Of a stretch of 64,000 nt of DNA, positions 17,879-29,120 are shown piece after piece. This stretch comes from Hassallia byssoidea VB512170 (lineage in GTDB: Bacteria; Cyanobacteriota; Cyanobacteriia; Cyanobacteriales; Nostocaceae). The DNA lies in assembly GCF_000817785.2 (NCBI RefSeq), contig NZ_JTCM02000011.1:48750-112749 (forward strand), in the 5' to 3' direction. Position 1 is the stretch's first letter. Every line of letters begins with the position of its first letter. A program made the position numbers and the translations under genes. The notes beneath the pieces are model-generated. The model saw nothing but the letters and a program-made list of their open reading frames with translations, was not told the origin of the DNA and ran no database searches.

Positions 17879-18556
17879 CTAAACTAAAGCTGCTACTTGC
17901 TCTAACAATCCAGAAAACAACTTTAACCCATCGCTACTACCCAACATCGCATCTGACGCTCTTTCTGGATGCGGCATCATCCCTAGCACATTTCCTGTAC
18001 TATTGCAAATACCCGCAATATTATTTAACGAACCGTTGGGATTTTCACCTTCGTAACGAAAGACAACTTGATTGTTATCTTCAATTTCTGCGAGAGTGAC
18101 ATCATCTGCATGATATCTTCCTTCACCGTGAGCGATCGGCAAAGTGATAATTTCACCTTTTGTATAAGCTTGCGTCCAAGGTAAATCGGTACGCTCGACT
18201 TTTAGGGGAGAGCGATCGCACACAAAATGCAAATCTTGATTTCTCACCAACGCTCCCGGCAAAAGTCCCGCTTCAGTTAATACCTGAAATCCATTACAAA
18301 TACCGATGACAAACTTACCCTTTTGTGCGTGTTCAACAACTTGCTGCATCACAGGTGAAAAACGAGCGATCGCTCCACAGCGCAGATAATCCCCGTAACT
18401 AAAACCACCAGGGATAATTATCGCATCCAAATCAGAAATATCCGTATCTTGATGCCAAACCATGCGAGTAGGTTGCTTGAGAATATCTCGCGTCACATAA
18501 GCAACATCGCGATCGCAATTAGAACCCGGAAAAACCAAAACACCGAATTTAGTCAT
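17879..18556 (-). CDS. purQ: Phosphoribosylformylglycinamidine synthase subunit PurQ
   Basis: Glutaminase subunit of FGAM synthase, which supplies ammonia for step 4 of purine synthesis together with PurL and PurS. The 225-aa chain is a class I glutamine amidotransferase: [30 protein letters not shown] with nucleophile Cys87, and MMPHPERA with His196 and Glu198. The start is fixed by [13 protein letters not shown] at the normal family N-terminus. It lies downstream of purS on the same strand, separated by a repeat-filled 184-nt spacer. It marks the right edge of the accessory island. Confidence 0.97.
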   Translation of the reverse strand: MTKFGVLVFPGSNCDRDVAYVTRDILKQPTRMVWHQDTDISDLDAIIIPGGFSYGDYLRCGAIARFSPVMQQVVEHAQKGKFVIGICNGFQVLTEAGLLPGALVRNQDLHFVCDRSPLKVERTDLPWTQAYTKGEIITLPIAHGEGRYHADDVTLAEIEDNNQVVFRYEGENPNGSLNNIAGICNSTGNVLGMMPHPERASDAMLGSSDGLKLFSGLLEQVAALV

Positions 18557-18562
18557 TTTTTA

Positions 18563-18739
18563 TTGGGGAATGGGGAATGGGGAATGGGGAATTGGAAATT
18601 GGAAATTGGGAATTGGGAATTGGGCATTGGGAACATGAGAATGAGAAAAGTACATTACCCATTACCCATTCTCCATTCTCCATTACCGATTACCGATTAC
18701 CGATTACCGATTACCCATTACCCATTACCCATTACCCCT
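18563..18739. repeat. Short tandem repeats in the purS-purQ spacer
   Basis: GGGGAATG, TTGGAAA and TTGGGAA units on the left and CCCATTA, CCGATTA units on the right, partly complementary. They fill the entire spacer between two genes of one purine operon and end within about 10 nt of the purQ start codon. Confidence 0.9.
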
Positions 18740-18740
18740 C

Positions 18741-19019
18741 TCAAAAGACTCCTGTCTGTGATTCGACCTCAATCAAATCAAAGCGATAATTTTCAATCAC
18801 GGGATTTGCTAACATTTGGTCACAGATGCGATCCAAATTTTGACGTGCTTTACGTTCATCAGGCTCGGTGATGATTACTTCGATGTACTTACCAATCCGT
18901 ACAGAGTCAACGTTATCGTATCCCAACTGCTTTAGGCTAGATTGTACAGCTACACCAGCAGGGTCTAAGACTGAGGGACGAAGCGTCACAAAAATTTTGG
19001 CTAGATATTTCCTTTGCAC
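18741..19019 (-). CDS. purS: Phosphoribosylformylglycinamidine synthase subunit PurS
   Basis: A 92-aa small subunit that bridges PurQ and PurL in the three-part FGAM synthase complex. Typical features are [19 protein letters not shown] at the N-terminus, then [17 protein letters not shown] and a C-terminal [10 protein letters not shown]. Length and order match the family. It is the first gene of a purS-purQ pair; the last codons (SQTGVF) border the repeat array. Confidence 0.95.
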   Translation of the reverse strand: MQRKYLAKIFVTLRPSVLDPAGVAVQSSLKQLGYDNVDSVRIGKYIEVIITEPDERKARQNLDRICDQMLANPVIENYRFDLIEVESQTGVF

Positions 19020-19165
19020 GGGCTTTTGCTGAATGCTGCGATCGCTATACTATAACTTTCTGTTCCAAGTGAGTGAAAATAAGATGAAGAAGCTCTAACT
19101 TGTTGATTTATCTAAATTAGCAAGTTTACAGCTTCAACTACAGCGGCAAATTTAAACAATAGTCT

Positions 19166-19561
19166 ATGAGAGCCATACGCACCCGCAGTCAAGATCGTAT
19201 CTTGAGCCTTCTGAAAACCATCAAGCAAGGCATTTCCGCGCAGGATATTTACGTAGAACTGCGTAACCGCAACCAAAGCATGGGTTTAGCAACAGTTTAC
19301 CGCTCTTTGGAAGCTTTAAAAATGGAAGGCATGGTACAGGTGCGGACATTGGCTAACGGTGAAGCCCTTTATAGCCTAGCGCAGCAAGACAAGCATCACA
19401 TGACTTGCTTGCAATGCGGTATTTCAATTCCGATAAATCAATGCCCAGTCCATGACCTAGAAGAACAATTACAAGGCACTCATAAGTTTAAGATTTTTTA
19501 CCACACTTTAGAGTTTTTTGGTTTGTGCAGTCAATGTCAAATGGCACAAGCGGCAGAATGA
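19166..19561 (+). CDS. zur: Fur-family transcriptional regulator, probably Zur (FurB)
   Basis: 131 aa. A winged-helix N-domain (ISAQDIYVELRNRNQSMGLATVYRSLEAL) is followed by the dimerisation domain with DKHHMTCLQCG and a second CSQC pair, the four-cysteine structural zinc site of the family. The overall sequence, including IPINQCPVHDLEEQL and FKIFYHTLEFFGLC, is closest in my reading to cyanobacterial Zur/FurB, which represses zinc uptake when zinc is plentiful. The N-terminus is short, as in other cyanobacterial Zur proteins. Fur and PerR paralogues are less likely because of the CPVH segment. It is transcribed divergently from purS. Confidence 0.82.
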   Translation: MRAIRTRSQDRILSLLKTIKQGISAQDIYVELRNRNQSMGLATVYRSLEALKMEGMVQVRTLANGEALYSLAQQDKHHMTCLQCGISIPINQCPVHDLEEQLQGTHKFKIFYHTLEFFGLCSQCQMAQAAE

Positions 19562-19964
19562 GGGGAGATGGCGGGACAAGGGAGAGGGGGGAGGCAAGGA
19601 AGACGAAAAGACAAACTCCCCCTGCTCCCCCTGCTCCCCCTGCCCCCTGCCCCCTGCCCCCTGCCCCCTGCCCCCTGCCCCACTCCCCCCATCCCCCCTC
19701 ATCCCAAATGATGAAATTTATGTTAATCTTTCGGCTAGAATTGCAGGACTGAATTTTCGACTACATTGTGGCGATCGCACAAACAAATATGAAAGCATAA
19801 TTAAGTAAGTGGAAATAATTAAACGTAATTAGCGTTGCCCTATACAATTTATACCAAAAACTGCAACCATAACTTACTCAAAACAGCACCAAACAACAAT
19901 CATGTGACAGCCAGATGTAGTCGAAAAAACTGCGGTTGATTTAAATCCTTGAACTTATAGCTGC
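19562..19964. other. Repeat-bearing spacer between zur and the PP2C gene
   Basis: The first 145 nt (to about 19707) are short repeats: GGGAGA-like units, then CTCCCCCTG and CCCCTGC units. The rest is ordinary AT-rich sequence that should carry the promoter of the phosphatase gene. No gene is supported. Confidence 0.6.
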
Positions 19965-21875
19965 ATGATTTCATCACAAGAGCGGATAATTTATTGCACG
20001 AATCCTGGCTGTACTAATCCCATCAATCCTATGGGTAACAGCAGATTATGTGCAAGTTGTCAAACCCCTTTAATTCACCGTTATATTTGGGCAACTGGCG
20101 AACATCAAGTTATTCGACCGGGAGAACTAATAAAAGATAGATATGAGGTAATTACATCGCAAATTTGGCTGGATATTCAACCAGGACAGCTGCCAGATAT
20201 ACCCGAAGAATTACCAAAAGCAATTATTCCTTATTTACGCTTGTCGAGCGATCGCTCGCTGCCTCAAGTTTATGGATTTGCGGATGATATACTTTTACTG
20301 GAAAATGTGCCGATAGATGAAACTGGCAATTTATATCCAGCGATCGCCGACGCATGGGAACAAGCAACTCCAGTCCGACAAGTTTACTGGCTGTGGCAAA
20401 TTATTCAACTTTGGCAACCTCTATCAGAATTCAAAGTTGCCCTGAGTTTACTGTTTCCCGACAACCTGCGAGTACAAGGTTGGTGTGTGCGACTCTTGGA
20501 ACTTTATGAGTCAGAACAGCCGAGTCTTCAACAGTTGGGTGAGTGCTGGAAACCGATTGTAGCTGTCGCTAAACCAGCAGTAGCGCAACCTTTGCAGAAA
20601 ATAGTCGATTCAATGTGCGCTGGTGAAATTGAGTTAAGCGCGATCGCAACTCAACTCAATCAGTTATTATTATCATCAGCCGCGCAATTGCCATTAAATC
20701 TAAAAGTCGCAGGAGCAACAGATAGCGGTTCCCAACTCAAGCAAAATGAAGACACTTGCTATCCCATAGCCTTTGGTGACTCAGACGATCCCTTACTACC
20801 GCGCTTATCGATTGTGTGCGATGGTATCGGCGGTCACGAAGGCGGTGAAGTTGCCAGCCAATTAGCAGTACAATCTCTAAAGTTGCAAATTCGCGCCTTA
20901 CTAGCAGAAGTAGCACAACAAACTGAACTAGTATCGCCAGAATTGTTACAGCAGCAACTAGAAGCAAGTTTGCGGGTTGTAAATAACGTAATTTGCGCCT
21001 GCAACGACGACCAAAAACGCCAAGGTAGAGAACGCATGGCAACAACCGTCGTTATGGCTGTACAAGTGCCGCAACAAGTCGAGATAACCCCTGGATCGTA
21101 CTCACAGAATACCCATGAACTTTACTTGGCAAGTGTCGGTGATAGCCGCGCATACTGGATTACACCCAACTACTGCCAGTTACTGACAGTAGATGATGAT
21201 GTGGCGTCGCGGGAAGTACGCTATGCCCGCAGTCTGTATCGCAAAGCACTACAACGTCCAGATGCTTATTCCCTTACCCAAGCTTTGGGGACAAAAGATG
21301 GCGAATTTCTGCGTTTTGTAATTCAGCGATTCATCTTAGAAGAAGACGGTATATTACTGCTGTGTTCCGATGGACTGAGTGATAACAACTTGGTGGAAAA
21401 TCACTGGCAGGAATATGCACTACCAGTGTTAAAAGGTGAAATTTCCCCAGAAGATGCGGCTTACAACTGGATTAATTTGGCAAATCAGAAAAATGGTCAT
21501 GATAATATTTCGGTTGTGCTTACCCATTGCCGTGTATCTCCAGAATACTTGGTGGCTGTGACTCCCTCGCTACCCCCAGCAAACGTGATAGAAGAAACAT
21601 CATCAGAACCACAACCAGAGTTGACAGATAGTTCGCAAGCGCTGCTGGATTTAGACATTCCATCAGCCGAAGCACCTGCCGTTTCTGCAACTCCAACTGA
21701 AGTGACAAAACCACGTCGCGGTAAGGTTTGGGTGCTACTGTCCGGAATGTTAGCGCTGCTGGTAGGAAGTACGATGGGATTGTTTGCTTGGTCGCAACTT
21801 AATCCTCAAGGATTCCAGCAAACGTGTCGGCAACTTCCTCAAAAAGTGCAGCAATTGTGTCCACCTGGGAAGTAG
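19965..21875 (+). CDS. PP2C-type serine/threonine phosphatase with zinc ribbon and C-terminal membrane anchor
   Basis: 636 aa. Residues 11-32 hold a four-Cys zinc ribbon (C11, C16, C29, C32). The next 200 residues form an unknown helical region. From about 245 a PP2C phosphatase domain follows: GATDSGSQLKQNEDTCY, VCDGIGGHEGGEVAS (metal-binding Asp-Gly), LASVGDSRAYWI, LLLCSDGLSDN and NGHDNISVVL. All metal-ligand positions of PPM phosphatases look present. A Pro/Thr/Ser-rich linker leads to one transmembrane helix (VWVLLSGMLALLVGSTMGLF) near the C-terminus. Cyanobacterial relatives counteract Ser/Thr kinases of the Spk type; the substrate here is unknown. Confidence 0.88.
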   Translation: MISSQERIIYCTNPGCTNPINPMGNSRLCASCQTPLIHRYIWATGEHQVIRPGELIKDRYEVITSQIWLDIQPGQLPDIPEELPKAIIPYLRLSSDRSLPQVYGFADDILLLENVPIDETGNLYPAIADAWEQATPVRQVYWLWQIIQLWQPLSEFKVALSLLFPDNLRVQGWCVRLLELYESEQPSLQQLGECWKPIVAVAKPAVAQPLQKIVDSMCAGEIELSAIATQLNQLLLSSAAQLPLNLKVAGATDSGSQLKQNEDTCYPIAFGDSDDPLLPRLSIVCDGIGGHEGGEVASQLAVQSLKLQIRALLAEVAQQTELVSPELLQQQLEASLRVVNNVICACNDDQKRQGRERMATTVVMAVQVPQQVEITPGSYSQNTHELYLASVGDSRAYWITPNYCQLLTVDDDVASREVRYARSLYRKALQRPDAYSLTQALGTKDGEFLRFVIQRFILEEDGILLLCSDGLSDNNLVENHWQEYALPVLKGEISPEDAAYNWINLANQKNGHDNISVVLTHCRVSPEYLVAVTPSLPPANVIEETSSEPQPELTDSSQALLDLDIPSAEAPAVSATPTEVTKPRRGKVWVLLSGMLALLVGSTMGLFAWSQLNPQGFQQTCRQLPQKVQQLCPPGK

Positions 21876-22074
21876 GGAGAGTGGGGGAAGCGTGGTGTGG
21901 GGGACAAGGTGACAAGGTGACAAGGTGACAAGGTGACAAGGTGACAAGGTGACAAGGTGAATAATTCTTTCCCCCCATCTCCAAGGAGTCTCCCCATCCC
22001 CCCATCTCCAAGGAGTCTCCCCACTCCCCATTCCCCATTCCCCATTCCCCATTACCCATTACCCATTACCCATT
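21876..22074. repeat. Compound short tandem repeat with perfect octamer array
   Basis: ACAAGGTG is repeated seven times without error (21904-21959), an 8-bp unit. It is followed by CCCCATCTCCAAGGAGTCTC units and then CCCATTC/CCCATTA heptamers. It begins right at the stop codon of the phosphatase gene. Confidence 0.92.
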
Positions 22075-22434
22075 TGTTGTAAAATTAATCTTGGCGTTAA
22101 GGCGCACTTAAAAAGCGTCATCGGGTTGTTCCTTGCCTGTAAGCCTACCCATCAGGAGTGAGGGTATAGGGCAACGTCAAGAGCGCGATCGCGTCTGTTG
22201 GAGTTCTCGCTTTATTTAACGCTGTTGAAATCGAAGATAAAAAATGAGACTTCTTGCTAAAGTACCTGACGACTAGTCATGTTGCCGTCTAATTACTATT
22301 AAAGCCTGCACAGGCTTTTAATGATAGGCGATCGCTCCTTCTCTCGATGTATCGAGCGTATGGCAGGTACTTAAGCATTAAACAACCACTAAAGCAAGCA
22401 GTCTATTTTTTCAAAAAAGCAAGTCAGATGAGGA
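22075..22434. promoter_or_regulatory. Leader region of ftrV with a palindromic hairpin
   Basis: No gene is visible. An inverted repeat AAAGCCTG/CAGGCTTT (22301-22308, 22311-22318), extended by ATT on the left and TTAAT on the right, lies about 115-180 nt upstream of the possible ftrV starts. It could be an upstream terminator or a regulatory structure. A core promoter could not be placed. Confidence 0.35.
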
Positions 22435-22704
22435 ATGGCTGTGGAAATACTTGTAGAAAAGCAACTAGGTGTAAATGTTAATATGAAAATTGGCGATCGC
22501 GTCCGCGTTAAAGAATCCGTAATAGTCTATCATCATCCTGAACATCGCGGTCAGGGTTTTGACATCAAAGGCTCAGAAGGCGAAGTAGTGCAAATTGCTA
22601 CCGTTTGGAAAGGTAAACCGATTAGCGCTAACCTGCCGTTTGTAGTACAGTTTAGTAAAAAATTTAAGGCTCACTTACGCGATAATGAGCTAGAAATAAT
22701 ATAA
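22435..22704 (+). CDS. ftrV: Ferredoxin-thioredoxin reductase variable chain
   Basis: Small subunit of FTR, which passes electrons from photosystem I via ferredoxin to thioredoxin; the variable chain stabilises the catalytic Fe-S subunit. The match is clear: MKIGDRVRVKESVIVYHHPEHRGQ, DIKGSEGEVV, KGKPISANLPFVVQFSKKFKAHL and a terminal LEII, an SH3-like barrel. The usual length is about 73-75 aa, which favours the internal ATG at 22483. The longer 89-aa form from 22435 has GAGGA almost touching its ATG. I report the long frame and regard the start as undecided. Confidence 0.92.
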   Translation: MAVEILVEKQLGVNVNMKIGDRVRVKESVIVYHHPEHRGQGFDIKGSEGEVVQIATVWKGKPISANLPFVVQFSKKFKAHLRDNELEII

Positions 22705-22714
22705 TCTAAATTTA

Positions 22715-22936
22715 TTATCGGCGGCGAAACAAACGGAAAATATTTAATTCGCCGCGCATCTTTTCTAAGTCTTGACGGTTGCGTTCTGCTGTGATATAAT
22801 ACCATTCACAATGACGCTTAAACTCTGACCGCGCCCGAACTTCGTGATAAAACTGATGAGTAGTTTGGTGAGCGGCAAAGGTTTCCTCAATTTCCGGTTG
22901 AGGAATGCGAAGAATATACGGTAAGTTTTTATTCAT
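22715..22936 (-). CDS. Conserved-looking small hypothetical protein
   Basis: 73 aa, MNKNLPYILRIPQPEIEE at the start and a very basic tail (LNIFRLFRRR). It has a helical, charged middle (HQFYHEVRARSEFKRHCEWYYITAERNRQDLEKMRGEL). No membrane span and no known motif. It is convergent with ftrV, only 10 nt from its stop codon. Its coding-like composition supports a real gene; the function is unknown. Confidence 0.6.
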   Translation of the reverse strand: MNKNLPYILRIPQPEIEETFAAHQTTHQFYHEVRARSEFKRHCEWYYITAERNRQDLEKMRGELNIFRLFRRR

Positions 22937-23116
22937 TTTTTATAGATACTCAGGGATTTAGGATTTTGTAACTATTGAAATTATAGCGATTTATGAATCG
23001 CCCTCACCCTAGAAGAAGTCGCTGGTACAAAGAAAACCTGCGGTGTTCTGCGGGTTTAAATCGCCAAGGATTTTCGCTTTAACATCTGACTTGAAAGCTT
23101 TGTTTTGTGAGTTTTC

Positions 23117-23908
23117 TCAAAGCCAACCGCGTAAACGATAGACAACAGTACCAATGTACTCTTTTAAAGCGCTGGTAAATTGCTGTAAATTGTCACTATC
23201 GGGAAACAAATTCAGGATAGCGGCTTTGGGAGTGTTGGTGAGTTCTTGCATTTCGCCCTGACTGATGAGAAAATCAGTGGGTGCAGGAATAACATCAATT
23301 CCTTGACGCTTGAAGATAAGTAGCGATCGCGGCATATGCATTGCCGAAGTAACTAACAATACCCGACGAATACCACGATCCGCGAGAATTTTCCGGACAT
23401 TTACGGCATTTTCATGAGTATTGAGAGAGTCAGGTTCTTGGACAATTGCCTCTGTTGGTATACCAATAGAAGTAAGAATTGTTGCCATATCCGCTGACTC
23501 AGGGGAACCGCTGCCGCGCCAATCGATACGACCACCACTGAGAATGATTGTGGGAGCTTTCTTTTGGCGGTAAAGTTGAGCCGCGTAAATAACGCGATCG
23601 CCAGTTTCATTTAAATCTACACCAGGACGTGGCGGAGTCGCTGATTTAGTTGCACCACCCAAAACCACAATTGCTTCAGATGATGGTATGGACGCAAGTG
23701 GGAGATTTTGCCATTCAAGCGATCGCACCAAAGAGTGAGAAACCCAAGCATTACCAGAAACTAGCAATATAGTTAATGCGAGTGCGATCGCTATAGCTGC
23801 CATGCGCGGTCTTTTCCACAGCATAAACAGTGAAAACAGCAAAAAGACGCAAGCTAACCCTAGCGGGTAAAAAAACAGCGGTAGTAACTTAGAGAGGTAT
23901 AAAAACAT
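23117..23908 (-). CDS. YdcF/ElyC-type DUF218 membrane-anchored protein
   Basis: I start it at the second ATG (23908, MFLYLSKLLPLFFYPLG); the first one lies in repeat DNA. 263 aa with two N-terminal transmembrane helices (LPLFFYPLGLACVFLLFSLF and AAIAIALALTILLVSG). A DUF218 domain follows: AIVVLGGATKSATPP, GDRVIYAAQLYRQKKAPTIILSGG, STHEN-like LNTHENAVNV, RVLLVTSAMHMPRSLLIF. E. coli relatives (ElyC, SanA, YdcF) act in the envelope, ElyC in peptidoglycan and lipid-carrier metabolism; the exact reaction is not known. It is likely co-transcribed with the membrane-protein gene upstream. Confidence 0.85.
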   Translation of the reverse strand: MFLYLSKLLPLFFYPLGLACVFLLFSLFMLWKRPRMAAIAIALALTILLVSGNAWVSHSLVRSLEWQNLPLASIPSSEAIVVLGGATKSATPPRPGVDLNETGDRVIYAAQLYRQKKAPTIILSGGRIDWRGSGSPESADMATILTSIGIPTEAIVQEPDSLNTHENAVNVRKILADRGIRRVLLVTSAMHMPRSLLIFKRQGIDVIPAPTDFLISQGEMQELTNTPKAAILNLFPDSDNLQQFTSALKEYIGTVVYRLRGWL

Positions 23909-24049
23909 AATTGGGAATTGGGCATGGGGCAATGGGAATTGGGAATTGGTAATAGGTAATAGGTAATTGTAAATTGGAAATAAGAAAAGTACTTACCCAT
24001 TCCCCATTCCCCATTACCCATTACCCATTCCCCATTCCCCATTACCCAA
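23909..24049. repeat. Short tandem repeats upstream of the YdcF-like gene
   Basis: TTGGGAA/GGTAATA units on one side and CCCATTC/CCCATTA heptamers on the other, partly complementary. They fill the spacer between two co-oriented genes and run up to the start codon of the downstream one. Confidence 0.9.
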
Positions 24050-24052
24050 TTA

Positions 24053-24562
24053 CTACCTTTCCCAAAACCTAAAATTGAAATTTCCACGAGAGCGACGGAA
24101 ACGACGAGTGGGTCTGCGTTTCCGTTTGATTGCCCTTTCGTTTGGGAGTTGTCCTTCGACTTCTTCTGAACCTTCAGCTGCCAGTTGAGTTTTAGTTTGT
24201 TCTGTGGTTTCCCACCAAGCAATAATCCAGCCCCCACCTAAACCGGCTAATGCGCTTAACAAAACGCTCATCGGTGCTGGATATCCCAAAAACAGAAAAC
24301 CAAGTAGAAAAAATAACCAGTATTTCAATCCGGCATCAACGCCTTCAGCCGAGCCAACAGTAGGGGCTTGGGGACCGCTTCTGGTTGCTGTTGTCAACCC
24401 GCCTAAGGCTATACCGCCCAATATACCTAAGAAGATACTTAGGGATGGTGGTGCGCCGGTCATGGAAAATATGAGTATTAAAAATAACCCAAAGACGAGT
24501 TGAGAAAAGAAAGATTGAGAGATGGTAATCAGACCGCCGAAGTCGTTCTTTTTTGGTGCCAT
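24053..24562 (-). CDS. Hypothetical membrane protein with basic C-terminus
   Basis: 169 aa. Four hydrophobic stretches are visible (FFSQLVFGLFLILIF, SIFLGILGGIALGGL, YWLFFLLGFLFLGY, VLLSALAGLGGGWIIAWW). The C-terminus is strongly basic: RAIKRKRRPTRRFRRSRG and onward. The arrangement suggests a four-helix inner or thylakoid membrane protein with a cytoplasmic, possibly nucleic-acid- or lipid-binding tail. I do not recognise a named family. It sits 10 nt behind the kinase/ATPase fusion gene and is probably in its operon. Confidence 0.7.
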   Translation of the reverse strand: MAPKKNDFGGLITISQSFFSQLVFGLFLILIFSMTGAPPSLSIFLGILGGIALGGLTTATRSGPQAPTVGSAEGVDAGLKYWLFFLLGFLFLGYPAPMSVLLSALAGLGGGWIIAWWETTEQTKTQLAAEGSEEVEGQLPNERAIKRKRRPTRRFRRSRGNFNFRFWER

Positions 24563-24572
24563 AAGCTTAAAT

Positions 24573-26114
24573 CTATTGGCGAATTACTTCTTTTAATTGT
24601 GCCTGTTGTGGTTGAGTTGTATCCAAAATTTTCAGGTAGGGTTTTTCTTCTTCGGTGAAGGGTTCAGCCAAGTTAAGTTGCGATCGCAATAAATCAACTG
24701 TGGCATCGGCAATATCACCAGTGCGATCGCGCAACCGTTGTTCCAAAACTTCTATTGGTGCGGTGCATTGAATAATTTGTAGCGGAAGTTCATGTTTATT
24801 AGCTTGGGCGATCGCTTCTTGTCTCAACTTCTGTTTGTCATACTTGGCATCCAAAATCACCGTATAACCTTGATTTGCCAGTATAATTCCCAATGACAGC
24901 AAGCGTGCATAAGTTTTCTCCGTCATCTCAGGTGTATACAAATCATCTCCACCGCGTTCTAAAAGTGGAATTCCCGCCAAATGTTTCCGCACCGCATCCG
25001 AACGAATGAGAATTGCTCCTAATTCGCGAGATAATAACTTAGCTGTGGTACTTTTACCAGAACCCGACAACCCCGACATCAATATTAATTTTCCTTGCTT
25101 GGGTTTAGTATAATTCCAAGCTAGTTTATAATACTGAGCTGCGGTTTTTGTCGCTTCGGCTTTCACATCTGCGGGAACACTTGGATCGTCTAACAAAAAT
25201 GATGTCACCTTTGCCCGAACATACGCTTGACGGTTTAAATATATCGGTAATACTTGTAACCCTTCCCAATCACCAGTTTGCTCAACATAAGTATTCAAGT
25301 AAGCATTGCTCAAATCTTGTCGTTGCTCTGCTTCTAGATTCATCACAGCATAAGCAATATCGAACATGACATCAACAAAGCGAAACGGTTCGTTAAACTC
25401 AATGCAATCGAAGAGCAAAATTTTATCTTGCCACAAAGCAATATTTCTTAAGTGCAAGTCTCCGTGACATTCGCGAATGAAGTTATTAGCGATGCGACTT
25501 TTAAATAGTTCCGTGCGATCGCGAAAAAAGTTATCTGTATATTGCTTTGTTTCGTCAAACTGCGTCTGCGTTTGAGGACCACCAATATATTTTTCACTTT
25601 GCTGGTAATTCTCGTCAAACGCTTCTCGAACTTGAGCAACTTCACCAAAAGTGCGAATGCGATCGCTAGTTTCTGTTTTCGCGTGATATTCAGCTACAAC
25701 TTGTCCCAAGTTTTCCAAATCTGCTTCATTCAACTTACCCTGTTCAAATAAAGCGCTAAATAAAGTCTCTTGAGGAAATTGCTGCATTTTCAATACATAT
25801 TCTACAGCTTCTCCCGTTCCCCCCAAATGATATTGATTATCCGTCAAAGTAATAGGCAAAACTTCTAAATACAGTTCTGCTGCACCCCGCTGATTTAACC
25901 GCAATTCTTCTTGACAAAAATGCTGCCGTTTTTCCAAAGTTGAAAAGTCCAAAAAGCCAAAATTCATCGGCTTTTTTACTTTATAAGCATAATCCCCAGT
26001 TAGCAACACATAAGAAATGTGCGTTTGAATCAGTTGAATTGGTTCTGTTACCGCATGGGGATAAAACCCAGGTTGCAACATCTGCTCAATTAATGCTGGA
26101 ACAGAAACTGTCAT
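24573..26114 (-). CDS. Aminoglycoside-phosphotransferase-like / AAA P-loop kinase fusion
   Basis: 513 aa with two domains. The N-terminal half is of the APH/choline-kinase fold: VLLTGDYAYKVKKPMNFGFLDFSTLEKR and the Brenner motif ECHGDLHLRNIAL, then LLFDCIEFNEPFRFVDVMFD. The C-terminal half (from about 340) is a small-molecule kinase-like P-loop domain, LMSGLSGSGKSTTAKLL, with SDAVRKHL and an RLRDRTGD arginine-rich lid. This fusion is widespread in bacteria; its substrate is not established and antibiotic resistance should not be assumed. It follows rplY after a terminator, so it probably has its own promoter. Confidence 0.85.
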   Translation of the reverse strand: MTVSVPALIEQMLQPGFYPHAVTEPIQLIQTHISYVLLTGDYAYKVKKPMNFGFLDFSTLEKRQHFCQEELRLNQRGAAELYLEVLPITLTDNQYHLGGTGEAVEYVLKMQQFPQETLFSALFEQGKLNEADLENLGQVVAEYHAKTETSDRIRTFGEVAQVREAFDENYQQSEKYIGGPQTQTQFDETKQYTDNFFRDRTELFKSRIANNFIRECHGDLHLRNIALWQDKILLFDCIEFNEPFRFVDVMFDIAYAVMNLEAEQRQDLSNAYLNTYVEQTGDWEGLQVLPIYLNRQAYVRAKVTSFLLDDPSVPADVKAEATKTAAQYYKLAWNYTKPKQGKLILMSGLSGSGKSTTAKLLSRELGAILIRSDAVRKHLAGIPLLERGGDDLYTPEMTEKTYARLLSLGIILANQGYTVILDAKYDKQKLRQEAIAQANKHELPLQIIQCTAPIEVLEQRLRDRTGDIADATVDLLRSQLNLAEPFTEEEKPYLKILDTTQPQQAQLKEVIRQ

Positions 26115-26150
26115 TTTTTAGCGTCCTTAGCGATTTGGCAATTCAAACAT

Positions 26151-26176
26151 AAAAAAACCAGGAGTTACCCCCTGGT
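26151..26176 (-). terminator. Rho-independent terminator of rplY
   Basis: On the minus strand: ACCAGGGGGTAACTCCTGGT, a six-base-pair GC-rich stem closed by an eight-base loop, followed directly by seven T residues. It lies 24 nt past the rplY stop codon. Confidence 0.9.
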
Positions 26177-26199
26177 ATTATCGACAACTATTATATACT

Positions 26200-26850
26200 T
26201 CAGCTAGCTTCAGATTCTGTTGCTGTCTCTGTTTCCGATGTAGCCTCAGTTTCAGCCTGAGCTGCATCGAGTTCAGCTTCTTTTTCTGGCGTGATTTGTG
26301 GTGGCAAAATGCTAACAGCAATTTGCTCTGCGTCATTGAGAACTGTCACACCTTTGGGCAATGGTAGCTCATGAATATGCAAGCTGTCGCCAACTTTCAT
26401 GTTAGAAACATCAACTTCAATTGCCTCTGGGATGTTCTCCGGTTCGCAACTGACTTGCAATTGGTTAAACACGGTGTCTAATAAACCACCTTCTTGTTTA
26501 ACACCGATCGCATCTCCGACAAACCGCAGCGGTACTTCTACTGTAGTCGGACCGTGACCTGCCACCGCAAAAAAGCTGAGGTGGAAGGGGGTGCGTTTTG
26601 CTGGATGAATCTGAACTTCCCGCAACAAAGTTTTGCCTTGCCAAGGGATATCAGTAATTTTCAAATCAATCAACGTGTTGTTGACTGAACCTTTTTTCAG
26701 CAAGCGCTCAACAGTTTTGGCATCAATGGTTAAAGAGATAGACTCTGTACCTTTGTGACCGTATAAATTCGCAGGAATTCGCCCAGAACGGCGCAAAGCG
26801 TTGGGTTTGCTATTTTCTGGGCGCTTTTGACATTCAATTGTGAGATCCAT
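26200..26850 (-). CDS. rplY: 50S ribosomal protein L25 (CTC family)
   Basis: Binds 5S rRNA in the large ribosomal subunit. The 216-aa long form has an L25 domain ([26 protein letters not shown]) and the CTC-type C-terminal beta domain ([47 protein letters not shown]). It ends in an acidic Glu/Ala/Thr-rich tail, common in this form. The start codon is only about 5 nt from the short-repeat array that forms the purA-rplY gap. Transcription ends at the hairpin just downstream. Confidence 0.95.
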   Translation of the reverse strand: MDLTIECQKRPENSKPNALRRSGRIPANLYGHKGTESISLTIDAKTVERLLKKGSVNNTLIDLKITDIPWQGKTLLREVQIHPAKRTPFHLSFFAVAGHGPTTVEVPLRFVGDAIGVKQEGGLLDTVFNQLQVSCEPENIPEAIEVDVSNMKVGDSLHIHELPLPKGVTVLNDAEQIAVSILPPQITPEKEAELDAAQAETEATSETETATESEAS

Positions 26851-26854
26851 ACAA

Positions 26855-27073
26855 GTTGTTAGTTGTTAGTTGTCAAGAGTCAAGAGTCAAGGGTCAATGG
26901 TCAAGGGTCAAGAGTCAATGGTCAAGAGTCAAGAGTCAAGGGTCAAGGGTCAAGAGTCAATCAATAGTCAATGGTCAGTGTTTAGACTTTTTGACTTTTG
27001 ACTTTGGACTTTGGACTCTTGACTTTGGACTTTGGACTCTTGACTTTGGACTTTGGACTTTGGACTCTTGACT
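26855..27073. repeat. Short tandem repeats between purA and rplY (GTCAAGA/GACTTTG types)
   Basis: At least a dozen heptamers of the form GTCAAGA, GTCAAGG or GTCAATG, then complementary GACTTTG and GACTCTT units. The two halves can pair. The array is the entire intergenic region and therefore forms the 5' leader of rplY. Confidence 0.93.
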
Positions 27074-27077
27074 TAAT

Positions 27078-29120
<2,043 letters not shown>

